From the NCBI GenBank assembly GCA_003214695.1, contig QCLI01000002.1:68226-132225 (forward strand): DNA of 64,000 nt, read 5' to 3'. Below the pieces are notes generated by a model that saw only the letters and a program-made list of their open reading frames with translations, had not been told where the DNA came from and made no database searches. The DNA comes from Prochlorococcus sp. AG-412-P08 (GTDB taxonomy: Bacteria; Cyanobacteriota; Cyanobacteriia; PCC-6307; Cyanobiaceae). Below are positions 1 through 8,346 of this stretch, piece by piece. Numbering within the stretch: position 1 is the first letter of the stretch; every line of letters begins with the position of its first letter. The translations under genes were made by a program, and so were the position numbers.

Positions 1-541
<541 letters not shown>

Positions 542-562
542 CTTTTTGATCAATATGGTTCT

Positions 563-2257
563 TTAATTATTAGCTGATTCAGTTTTTCTTTGGAGTTGTT
601 CAAGCTTTTCGTCTCTTCTTATCTTCATTTGTAATTTTAGCCATTTGAGGGAAATAGGGAAAGCTATGCCTATTGGCAATAAAGAAAAAATTGCTTTGTT
701 GCTCGAAGCTAGAAGAGCTGCTGAGATGCCAAGGCAGCCTAATAATATTGATTGCCCCATTGATTGCTGAGCATTTATCATTCTACGAAGCTGCCTGTCA
801 GATTCTCCAAGTCTGATTTGTAGTTGGAGATCTCCTTGTTCTAGTCGTTCTAAGCTTTCATCTAGACGCTTTGGTAGTCCTACTGCTTTACTTCCTAGTT
901 CGCCGAATTGGCGTCCTATTTCGTTGATCAAATCATTTGGATTAGAATTGCTAGATGTCATTAGTTGAATTAGGTATGGCTTTGTGATTGCGATTAGATT
1001 AAAGCTTGAATCAAGACTTCTACCTACACCTTCAAAAGTAGATAGGGCTCTCATTACAAAAATCAGTTCAACAGGAAGCCTAAATGGTTGCCCATAAACT
1101 AACTCATAAAGATCTACAGATAATTTCTCTATTGTATCTGTGTCAAAAGGAGGTGTAAGTCTTTCTTTTAACATTATCCTTATTAATCGTCTAACCGGAC
1201 CTAAATCGATTCCTTGTGCAAGTAATCCTGCCGCTTGCAACCTTTTCACAAGCTCAGTTGCATCACCAAGAGCAGCTGCCTTAACCATGCTCCCAAGTTC
1301 ATTTTTTAAACGATCTGAAATCATTCCCATCATTCCAAAGTCGTAGAAAATAAGGGAACCATCTGCAGAAACAGCGAGGTTCCCTGGATGAGGATCTGCA
1401 TGAAAGAAACCGAATTCAATAAGTTGCTTTAAATAGCTAGACGCTCCTATTTCTACAATTGAGGAAGGATTAATCCCATGTTTTATAATTTCTGATTGAT
1501 CAATTATTTTAATGCCAGGAAGATAATCCAAGCAAAGAACTTTTTCCGTGCTTAGTTCCCATATAACGCTAGGAACTTTGATCTTTGGTTCATCAAGGAA
1601 CTGCTGGCGAAATCTTGCAGCATATTGAGCTTCAACTTTAAAATCGAGCTCTTTTATCAACACCCTTTTGCATTCTCTAGCCATTGCAACCCAGTCACGA
1701 CCTTTGCTTAAAGATTTATTTTTTTGCAGTACCGAAGCGACTTGTTGCATTATCTCTAGATCTACTCTGAAGAACGTTTCTAAACCAGGGCGTTGAATTT
1801 TTAAAACTACTTTCCTTCCGCTACTTAGGCATGCTCTATGAACTTGTGCGATTGAGGCTGCAGCAATAGGTTTTTTATCAAGATCAATAATTTCTTTGCA
1901 TCGCTCTCCAAGCTCTTTTTCAAGAATTTCTTGAACTTTCCCAAAGCTAAATGCTGGTACTTGATCTTGTAACCCTGCTAATTCTATTATCCAGCTTCTT
2001 GGCAAAACATCAGGCCTGGCAGAAATCAGTTGGCCAAGCTTTATAAAAGCCGAGCCTAGTTTAAGCAATTCTTTTGTAAGCCACTTTGCTCTATCTTGTT
2101 GCCTATTAGTTTCTTTTTGGTGCGAGAAGCCACCTTTATAAGTCCATCTTTGAGAGTCGAGCCACAAAAAAAATAATAATATTATTACAGATCTCCAAAT
2201 TCTTATAGCACGGAAATATTGACCTAAGAATTTGATTATTGAGTTTGGAATTATCAA
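563..2257 (-). CDS. ABC1/UbiB-family atypical protein kinase (AarF-like)
   Basis: This is a 564-residue member of the ABC1/ADCK/UbiB family, atypical kinases or ATPases linked to prenylquinone metabolism in bacteria and plastids. Hallmarks are the KxGQ-type motif FIKLGQLISARPDVLP (residues about 70-86), the alanine-rich nucleotide loop AAASIAQVHRA (about 132-142), the catalytic-loop segment FHADPHPGNLAV (about 284) and YDFGMMG in place of DFG. Hydrophobic stretches lie at the extreme N-terminus and near residues 505-545, which suggests membrane attachment, probably the thylakoid or plasma membrane. It overlaps the upstream 104-aa gene by 4 bases (ATGA), so the two are probably co-transcribed. 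Cyanobacterial genomes carry several paralogues, and I cannot say which one this is or its substrate. Confidence 0.9.
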   Translation of the reverse strand: MIIPNSIIKFLGQYFRAIRIWRSVIILLFFLWLDSQRWTYKGGFSHQKETNRQQDRAKWLTKELLKLGSAFIKLGQLISARPDVLPRSWIIELAGLQDQVPAFSFGKVQEILEKELGERCKEIIDLDKKPIAAASIAQVHRACLSSGRKVVLKIQRPGLETFFRVDLEIMQQVASVLQKNKSLSKGRDWVAMARECKRVLIKELDFKVEAQYAARFRQQFLDEPKIKVPSVIWELSTEKVLCLDYLPGIKIIDQSEIIKHGINPSSIVEIGASSYLKQLIEFGFFHADPHPGNLAVSADGSLIFYDFGMMGMISDRLKNELGSMVKAAALGDATELVKRLQAAGLLAQGIDLGPVRRLIRIMLKERLTPPFDTDTIEKLSVDLYELVYGQPFRLPVELIFVMRALSTFEGVGRSLDSSFNLIAITKPYLIQLMTSSNSNPNDLINEIGRQFGELGSKAVGLPKRLDESLERLEQGDLQLQIRLGESDRQLRRMINAQQSMGQSILLGCLGISAALLASSNKAIFSLLPIGIAFPISLKWLKLQMKIRRDEKLEQLQRKTESANN

Positions 2258-2568
2258 TTCATTTCCTCAATTTGATCTGATAGTTTTTCAATTTCATTTC
2301 TTATTTTATTTATTTTATCTTGAAGAGTGTGATAAGAGTCTTTTTGGAAAGGTTCCTTATTTCGGTTTTTGGCTTCATTCTCTGTTTCATTAATTCGACC
2401 AGCTTCCTCAATAATTTCTTCTTTAAATAGATCCCATTCCTTCTTGATGCGACTAGGTGCAACTTTTATAAAGCCTGATGCCTCTGAGACGGAAGATACA
2501 ACATTATTGTCTAAGCGAACCTTAAGGCGGTTGAAAATAGCTTTGAGTAAAGTTTCAGAGGGTGTCAT
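2254..2568 (-). CDS. small charged coiled-coil protein, conserved-hypothetical type
   Basis: This 104-aa protein has no signal peptide or membrane segment. The N-terminal half (about residues 1-50) looks folded. The C-terminal half, beginning near KDSYHTLQDKINKIRNEIEK, has heptad-like spacing typical of a short coiled coil. The ATG start is supported by the 4-base ATGA overlap of its stop with the start of the UbiB-family gene, a classic sign of translational coupling. I do not recognise a named family. The coupling suggests a role beside the kinase-like protein, but that is inference only. Confidence 0.75.
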   Translation of the reverse strand: MTPSETLLKAIFNRLKVRLDNNVVSSVSEASGFIKVAPSRIKKEWDLFKEEIIEEAGRINETENEAKNRNKEPFQKDSYHTLQDKINKIRNEIEKLSDQIEEMN

Positions 2569-2631
2569 TAAGCCATTGTACTTAGAACCGAATTTTAGAA
2601 GATTTTGGATGACTCATGACTTTCCTAAGTT

Positions 2632-2658
2632 GATTTCTCTGCTTTGAGCAGAGAAATC
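2632..2658. repeat. perfect 12-bp hairpin between two minus-strand small genes
   Basis: The arms GATTTCTCTGCT and AGCAGAGAAATC flank a 3-base TTG loop. No T-run follows on either strand, so it is not a textbook intrinsic terminator. It lies downstream of the 68-aa minus-strand gene and upstream of the 104-aa gene, so a 3'-end processing, attenuation or stabilising role is possible. Confidence 0.6.
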
Positions 2659-2758
2659 CAAAGTGATTTAAGGCTATTGCTTGAGAGCTAAATTCTATTA
2701 AAGAATTGACTTTAAAGAAAACTATTAGTTAAGAGGGCTTAAATGATTTGATAATTTT

Positions 2759-2965
2759 TTAGAAAGTAACCTTGCTCTTATTGCTTACGTTGGCAGTTAG
2801 AACAATTTCTTTTTCAAGGAGCCTATGACTATGTTTGTTTTTACTCTCAAGTCTAAACAAGGCTTTACTGGTGATTTCATATCCTATTGCTAGTGAACCA
2901 CCGATTAAAAATGGTAGAAGCCAAAGATTGATTGCGGTTTGAAAGTTGTTTCTCGCTTTGCTCAT
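2759..2965 (-). CDS. small single-pass membrane protein, unknown
   Basis: This 68-aa predicted protein has one hydrophobic segment at about residues 12-32 (NLWLLPFLIGGSLAIGYEI), preceded by a short basic N-terminus and followed by a basic, polar tail. No signal-peptidase site is obvious, so a single-anchor membrane protein is most likely. It has an ATG start but no strong Shine-Dalgarno sequence. I recognise no family. It could be spurious, but its clean isolated position, the lack of a competing frame and its membrane-protein composition favour a real gene. It is divergent from the flavoprotein gene at 3229. Confidence 0.5.
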   Translation of the reverse strand: MSKARNNFQTAINLWLLPFLIGGSLAIGYEITSKALFRLESKNKHSHRLLEKEIVLTANVSNKSKVTF

Positions 2966-3228
2966 GTTGGGGATATGAGGAATTTGAATTGCTAGAAAGG
3001 ATCTCTTTAAGTTGGATGTGGAAAACTCTGTCCTGTTGAGTTTTTCTAATTCTATTTAGATATCTGGTTCTTGTTCATATAGGCCACCATAATGAGCTAA
3101 GGCAGTGTCAAATTGACTTGAATGGGATGTGAGGATTGATGATTACTCTAAACCTGTACCCCTTTTTCCTTTCTTAGTCTTTTATGCTGATCAAAGAAAA
3201 AAACAATTTCTAAGGAGCGTTAAAAATT

Positions 3229-4185
3229 TTGGAAACAATTGAAACCGATGTTGTGATAATTGGAGGTGGACCTGCTGGTTGCAGTTGCGCTCTCTATACA
3301 TCCAGAGCAGATTTAAAAACAGTTATTCTCGATAAAAACCCCTCAGTAGGGGCGCTTGCAATTACTCATCAAATTGCTAATTATCCTGGTGTGCCTACAG
3401 ATATTAGTGGTGAGGACTTGCTACAACTAATGAGAGACCAGGCTGTTCAATATGGTACTGACTATCGACGAGCTCAGGTTTTTGGCATAGACATCAGTGG
3501 TGATTGGAAGACAGTTTTTACTCCTGAAGGTACATTTAAAGGTCGTGCTCTAGTTGTTGCTAGTGGTGCAATGGGTAGGCCAGCTTCCTTTAAGGGTGAA
3601 GCTGAATTTCTAGGTAGAGGAGTTAGTTATTGTGCAACTTGCGATGGAGCTTTTTATAAATCAAGAGAGGTTGCTGTTGTTGGTGTTAATAAAGAGGCTA
3701 TAGAGGAAGCTCAAGTACTTACAAAATTTGCCTCAACCGTACATTGGATTACATCAAATGATCCGAAAGAAGAAGATCACGAAGCGATGGAATTGATTAA
3801 TAAAGAGAATGTCAAGCATTGGAGTAAGACGAGACTGATGAAAATTCAGGGAACTGATGCAGGTGTAACTGGAGTTGCTTTGAAGAATCGATCTAAAGAA
3901 GAGACTCAATTGTTAGAAGTAGAAGGGGTATTTGTATATATGAGTGGTTCAAAACCTATTACTGATTTTTTGGGAGATCAAATTGCATTAAAAGAAGATG
4001 GCGGAGTAGTTGTTGATGACTTCATGGCAACAACCTCCGAAGGGGTATGGGCTATAGGAGATATTAGGAACACTCCATTTAAACAGGCAGTTGTTGCTGC
4101 TTCAGATGGGTGTATTGCAGCAATGGCAATAGATAGATTTTTAAATAGTCGTAAATCTATTAGAGTCGATTGGGTCCATTCATAA
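3229..4185 (+). CDS. thioredoxin-reductase-like flavoprotein disulfide oxidoreductase with non-canonical pyridine-nucleotide site
   Basis: This 318-aa flavoprotein has the thioredoxin-reductase layout: an N-terminal FAD motif (VVIIGGGPAGCSCALYTSRA, residues 8-27), the redox-active CATCDGAFY disulfide (about 138-146) and the C-terminal FAD motif VWAIGDIRNTPFKQAVVAASDG. The inserted NAD(P)H domain does not look canonical. The usual GGGxxAxEEA is replaced by VVGVNKEAIEEAQ, and the HRRxxFR phosphate-binding motif by HWITSNDPKEED. It may therefore not use NADPH and could take electrons from ferredoxin or another donor, as known for divergent cyanobacterial thioredoxin reductases. The start is TTG at 3229, supported by AAGGAG about 12 bases upstream. 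It converges on sbtB. Confidence 0.88.
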   Translation: METIETDVVIIGGGPAGCSCALYTSRADLKTVILDKNPSVGALAITHQIANYPGVPTDISGEDLLQLMRDQAVQYGTDYRRAQVFGIDISGDWKTVFTPEGTFKGRALVVASGAMGRPASFKGEAEFLGRGVSYCATCDGAFYKSREVAVVGVNKEAIEEAQVLTKFASTVHWITSNDPKEEDHEAMELINKENVKHWSKTRLMKIQGTDAGVTGVALKNRSKEETQLLEVEGVFVYMSGSKPITDFLGDQIALKEDGGVVVDDFMATTSEGVWAIGDIRNTPFKQAVVAASDGCIAAMAIDRFLNSRKSIRVDWVHS

Positions 4186-4196
4186 ATTATTAATTC

Positions 4197-4478
4197 TCAC
4201 ATTTCAGTTGCTTCGGATATATAAGCCACTCCCCCATAGTAATTAAGAAGAGATCTAATATTGTCTCTGAATTTTTCTATCATTTCTAGTTCGCAAAATA
4301 CTATTACATGAGCATTAGTTCCAAGACCAGTGAATTCCATATCTTCTGAACAAATTGTTTGGGGGCCTTTCCCAGTTGCATGCTTCAGCACTGTATAGCC
4401 AGGCACATCAGCGGTTTCAAGAGCTTCAAGAATTGCATCTAGCTCTCTTTCGCTAAAAATTAGATCTAACCGTTTCAT
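4197..4478 (-). CDS. sbtB: SbtB-type PII-like signalling protein
   Basis: This 93-aa PII-like trimer-forming protein belongs to the SbtB group, which binds adenine nucleotides (cAMP, AMP, ADP or ATP in characterised members) and regulates the bicarbonate transporter SbtA at the plasma membrane. Evidence is its position 4 bases downstream of sbtA on the same strand, its PII-like length, and segments such as VPGYTVLKHATGKGPQ (T-loop region) and NAHVIVFCELEMIEKF. It ends at AYISEATEM and lacks the C-terminal CGPxGC-type R-loop seen in Synechocystis SbtB, so thioredoxin-type control of that loop cannot apply. It is co-transcribed with sbtA, probably from upstream of bicA or sbtA. Confidence 0.88.
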   Translation of the reverse strand: MKRLDLIFSERELDAILEALETADVPGYTVLKHATGKGPQTICSEDMEFTGLGTNAHVIVFCELEMIEKFRDNIRSLLNYYGGVAYISEATEM

Positions 4479-4482
4479 TTAT

Positions 4483-5478
4483 TTATCCAATAGAAGGAAT
4501 GAATTTGTTAACAAGACTCATATAGAGTGGTATTCCAAAAACAATGTTAAAAGGAAAGGTTAGCCCAAGAGTAGTTGAAATGTAATAGCTTGCTTTTGCT
4601 TCTGGCACTGTCATACGCATTGCAGCTGGTACAGCAAGGTATGAAGCACTGGCACAAAGTACTGCAAATAATAATGCATTCCCTGGTTGAAGTGATAAAA
4701 ATTTCGCAACAAAAATTCCTATGAATGCATTTATTAAAGGAATAAGTATTGCGAACATAATTAAAAACGAACCTGCTTTCTTTAATCCAGGCAGCCTTTG
4801 CGCTGCCACTATTCCCATATCTAATAGAAAGAAGCATTCAGCACCATAGAACAATTTATCTGTAAAAGGATTCATTTTTTCTACCCCTATAGGGTTGTGA
4901 GCAGCAGTTAAGAATCCAATTAAAAGACTTCCTAAAAGTAAATAAACAGATCCATTTAGCATAGATTCATGCATTATTGATCTCCATTTCATTACTCGTC
5001 CATTTGGACGATTTTTCGGAGCTCCTAGCTTTACAAGTAGTAGCCCAACAATAATTGCTGGTGATTCCATTAATGCTAAAGCAGCAACCATGAAACCATC
5101 AAATGGAATTTTCATACTTGCGAGAAAGCTTTCAGCTGTAATAAATGTCACTGCACTTATTGACCCATATGCAGCTGCAATGGCAGCTGCATTAAAAACA
5201 TCCAGTTTTAAACGTAAGATTACAAAACATATAAGTGGGATGAACAATGACATGACTATTGCAGCCATAACAGTAGGCAAAACTTGACCACCAAATCCAC
5301 TTTTTTCAAGCTCTAAACCACCTTTAAAGCCAATAGCTAATAAAAGGTATAGAGAAAATAATTTAGGTAAAGGTGCAGGTATTTCAAGATCCGAGCGAAC
5401 AATTACTGCGAAAATCCCAAGAAAGAAGAAAAGTACCGGTGGTGTTAAGACATTTTGAAGTACAAGATTAGTCTCCAT
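4483..5478 (-). CDS. sbtA: sodium-dependent bicarbonate transporter SbtA
   Basis: This 331-aa polytopic membrane protein of the DUF897/SbtA family takes up bicarbonate with sodium at the plasma membrane as part of the CO2-concentrating mechanism. Two inverted groups of hydrophobic helices are visible, with an N-terminal segment LTPPVLFFFLGIFAVIVRSD, the conserved LAIGFKGGLEL, and AAYGSISAVTFITAESFL at the presumed substrate/Na+ site. The second half carries ASASYLAVPAAMR. It is shorter than freshwater homologues (about 370 residues), mostly in the central cytoplasmic loop (KNRPNGRVMKWRS). The adjacent PII-like gene confirms the assignment. The SulP-family transporter lies 65 bases upstream on the same strand. 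Confidence 0.93.
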   Translation of the reverse strand: METNLVLQNVLTPPVLFFFLGIFAVIVRSDLEIPAPLPKLFSLYLLLAIGFKGGLELEKSGFGGQVLPTVMAAIVMSLFIPLICFVILRLKLDVFNAAAIAAAYGSISAVTFITAESFLASMKIPFDGFMVAALALMESPAIIVGLLLVKLGAPKNRPNGRVMKWRSIMHESMLNGSVYLLLGSLLIGFLTAAHNPIGVEKMNPFTDKLFYGAECFFLLDMGIVAAQRLPGLKKAGSFLIMFAILIPLINAFIGIFVAKFLSLQPGNALLFAVLCASASYLAVPAAMRMTVPEAKASYYISTTLGLTFPFNIVFGIPLYMSLVNKFIPSIG

Positions 5479-5543
5479 AATTTTTCTTTTAGATAAAGCT
5501 CTTTATCAGGAGATAAGGTTTACTTTTGATTAAAGACTTAGTA

Positions 5544-7205
5544 TCAGTTTTTGACTGCATTTAGTGCTAGCTCTAGTGCTTCTTTTCTAGTACCTATTAA
5601 ACCTTCGACCCCAAACTTAGAAAGTCTCTCTTTTACTCTGCCTGTAGCTCCAGCAACATAAGCTTTCCTTGAATTAAGCTTTGCTTCTTGAATCATATCT
5701 TCTAAAGCTAAAGTTGCAGTTACACCAAGGCGAGGCACATCGGTTATATCTAATATTAAGACCTTGTAATTTCTTACAAGCATCATTCTTTCAGTTATTC
5801 CTTTCGCTGCTCCAAAACTAAGAGGACCTTTTAGCCTGAAGAGCATTACTTCACCTGAGCAACTGTCCAGTAAACTTTGTTCATCATTAGGTAATGATTG
5901 TAGATCTTCATCTCCTGATTGAATAGGATTATCTGCCTCCATTCCTTCTAATTGAGTTTGAGTGATTGAGTCAATTGTGAGCATATTTGCTACAAAAACC
6001 CCTACTAAAACGGCTGAAATAAGATCCCAAAAAACCGTCATTAAAAGAACGCCATACATAACGGTGGCAGTCTTAAGAGATAGCTTATGAGCTCTAAGCA
6101 AGAATCCCCAATCAATAATATCCAGTCCAACTTTTATTAATATTCCTGCAAGAAGTGCTTCTGGAATCTGCTCGGCAAGAGGTCCTGCTCCTAATAGAAC
6201 TAATAAAAGTACTATTGAATGAACCATCCCAGATAAAGGCGTAGATCCTCCAGACTTGACATTGATCACAGTTCGCATTGTTGCCCCAGCACCAGGTAAA
6301 CCGGAAAATAAGCCTGCAACAGCGTTTCCGATGCCTTGTCCTATTAATTCTCGATCTGAGTCATGTCGAGTTTGAGAAATATTGTCTGCAACTAGCGAAG
6401 TAAGTAAAGAGTCAATTGCTCCTAATGCAGCTAGAACAAGCCCTGCTTTTAAAATAATTCCACCATATTGATTGAAGCTAGGAATAGTTAACGAAGGTAG
6501 TCCTTCTGGGATAGGACCAGCCGAACCAATTCGATCTATTGCATCTACTCCAAGAAAAAGAGAAAGAGGTGTAACTATTAATAATGCTAGAAGCGGAGAA
6601 GGCACCCATTGGCTGATTTTCCTAGGAGTTAAAAATACAATTCCAAGAGTCATTATTGCTACGCCTATTGCTGCACCATTAGGCTCAAACCTACTTAAAA
6701 CAGTGGAAAGGGATGCTAATACTCCACCTTTAGTGCTGATTCCAAGAAGAGGTCCAATTTGAAGACAAATGATTATGACACCTATACCTGACATAAAACC
6801 TGATACAACCGAGTAGGGAACAAGTGTTATGTATTTGCCAAGCTTTAAAATTCCAAAAATAATTTGAAATAAACCGCCAAGAACAACAGCTGCCATTACA
6901 AGCGGTATAATTTCACCTGCAGAGAGTTTGTCAGACACTCCTGCTGCTGCAAGGGTTGCCACAACACTTGCAACCGTTACGCTCATTGGTCCTGTCGGAC
7001 CGCTTACTTGGGAAGGTGTTCCTCCAAATAAAGCAGCTAGAAACCCAACAACAACAGCTCCATATAATCCGTAGATAGCTCCTCCTGGACCAAGCGCAGC
7101 ATTGCCAAAAGCCAGGGCAAGGGGGAGTGCAACAACTGCTGCAGTAAGTCCACCTAGAACATCACCCCTAACATTCTTCAGGTGAAATCCGTGAATTAGG
7201 GCCAC
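5544..7205 (-). CDS. SulP-family anion transporter with STAS domain, BicA-like bicarbonate transporter
   Basis: This 553-aa SulP/SLC26-family permease has about 12-14 hydrophobic segments in residues 1-410 and a cytoplasmic STAS domain at about 440-550 (LFRLKGPLSFGAAKGI, VLILDITDVPRLGVTATLAL). The conserved TGPMSVTVASVVATL segment and the N-terminal GGLTAAVVALPLALAFG are family features. SulP proteins carry sulfate or bicarbonate. Position immediately upstream of sbtA and sbtB, and cyanobacterial origin, favour a BicA-type low-affinity bicarbonate transporter. Substrate is inferred, not visible. It may head a three-gene inorganic-carbon operon and is divergent from the dnaJ-like gene with 161 bases between. 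Confidence 0.85.
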   Translation of the reverse strand: MALIHGFHLKNVRGDVLGGLTAAVVALPLALAFGNAALGPGGAIYGLYGAVVVGFLAALFGGTPSQVSGPTGPMSVTVASVVATLAAAGVSDKLSAGEIIPLVMAAVVLGGLFQIIFGILKLGKYITLVPYSVVSGFMSGIGVIIICLQIGPLLGISTKGGVLASLSTVLSRFEPNGAAIGVAIMTLGIVFLTPRKISQWVPSPLLALLIVTPLSLFLGVDAIDRIGSAGPIPEGLPSLTIPSFNQYGGIILKAGLVLAALGAIDSLLTSLVADNISQTRHDSDRELIGQGIGNAVAGLFSGLPGAGATMRTVINVKSGGSTPLSGMVHSIVLLLVLLGAGPLAEQIPEALLAGILIKVGLDIIDWGFLLRAHKLSLKTATVMYGVLLMTVFWDLISAVLVGVFVANMLTIDSITQTQLEGMEADNPIQSGDEDLQSLPNDEQSLLDSCSGEVMLFRLKGPLSFGAAKGITERMMLVRNYKVLILDITDVPRLGVTATLALEDMIQEAKLNSRKAYVAGATGRVKERLSKFGVEGLIGTRKEALELALNAVKN

Positions 7206-7366
7206 TTCTTAGACTCCGTCTATCAATTATTCTCTAGAATTTTATCTTGTTAAGGTGACTATTTACGATTGTTTTTGGTTAAAAAGCTGTTTCTAGAGAT
7301 GTTTTCTTTGCAATTTTTAGTAGTCTTAGTCAATTTCCATCAAAGTCTTGTTGATTAAAAACACTG

Positions 7367-8305
7367 ATGAATACTGATAGTTATCGCGATTATTTCAAGG
7401 TCCTTGGTGTTAATAGGGATGCAAGCTCGAATGAAATAAAAAGTGCTTTCCGCAGGCTTGCGAGGAAGTTTCACCCTGATGTAAATCCAGGTAACAAGCA
7501 GGCAGAAGGAAAGTTCAAAGAAATCAATGAGGCCTATGAAGTTCTATCTGACCCTCAGAAGAAAAGAAAATATGAACAATTTGGACAATTTTGGAATCAA
7601 TCTTCAGGTATTGGTTCAGGGATAGATGGTCTTAATGTTGATTTTGGAAGTTATAGCAATTTTGACGATTTTGTTAATGATCTTCTGGGAAGGTTTGTTG
7701 GTGGAAGAGGAAGGGAAGGATTTGCTCAGTCGTACAATCAGTCTTCTGATGAATATCGAAAACCAGCCAATCTTGATGTGCAGATCATATTGAAAATAAC
7801 TTTTTCAGAGGCTTTTTGGGGGACCCAGCGAACCCTATCCGTAAATGAGGAGCCAGTTGAAGTCAGGATTCCTGGAGGAGTTGTTAATGGTACTCGTCTC
7901 AGAGTAAAAGGAAAAGGTAATTTGCAGCTTGGCACTGGACGAAGAGGGAACATTTTGATCAATCTCCAGGTAGAAAACCATAAGGTATGGCAATTAGATG
8001 GAGATCAGCTCAAAGCAGAATTACCGGTTTCTTATGATGAGCTACTTTTAGGTTCAATTGTTACAGCTATGACACCAGATGGAGAAACTCAATTAACTAT
8101 TCCAGCTAGGACTTTGCCAGGTTCAAGCTTACGATTGAAAGACAAGGGTTGGCCAATCAATAATGGCCGCGGAGACTTGATTCTCACTCTTGCACTGTGC
8201 TTCCCCTCTTGTTTATCTTCTAAAGAGATTGATCTATTGAATCAATTACGAGAGCTCAGGATTTCTGATCCTCGAAAGGATTGGATTAATTCTGCTCGTT
8301 TGTAA
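7367..8305 (+). CDS. DnaJ-family co-chaperone without zinc finger (CbpA/type II-like)
   Basis: This 312-aa J-domain protein has the J domain at residues 7-75, with the diagnostic HPD in RKFHPDVNPGNKQ. It then has a glycine-rich linker (about 80-125) and the two beta-barrel C-terminal substrate domains, seen in DVQIILKITFSEAFWGTQ and VRIPGGVVNGTRLRVKGKG. There are no CxxCxGxG zinc-finger repeats, so this is a type II (CbpA/DnaJ-like) partner of Hsp70, not the canonical DnaJ. It is cytosolic and stimulates DnaK ATPase. The start ATG follows a 161-base divergent spacer. hemB begins 41 bases downstream on the same strand. Confidence 0.92.
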   Translation: MNTDSYRDYFKVLGVNRDASSNEIKSAFRRLARKFHPDVNPGNKQAEGKFKEINEAYEVLSDPQKKRKYEQFGQFWNQSSGIGSGIDGLNVDFGSYSNFDDFVNDLLGRFVGGRGREGFAQSYNQSSDEYRKPANLDVQIILKITFSEAFWGTQRTLSVNEEPVEVRIPGGVVNGTRLRVKGKGNLQLGTGRRGNILINLQVENHKVWQLDGDQLKAELPVSYDELLLGSIVTAMTPDGETQLTIPARTLPGSSLRLKDKGWPINNGRGDLILTLALCFPSCLSSKEIDLLNQLRELRISDPRKDWINSARL

Positions 8306-8346
8306 AAGGCTTTACGATCATGAGTAATTAATTTGTTTTTGACCAT

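Noticed and set aside
4547-4837. 96-aa minus-strand ORF inside sbtA
   Set aside because: Same-strand alternate frame of sbtA with cysteine-rich, non-protein-like composition.
5980-6763. Plus-strand ORF 6472-6762 within the SulP gene
   Set aside because: Antisense to conserved transmembrane segments; no start signal or family resemblance.
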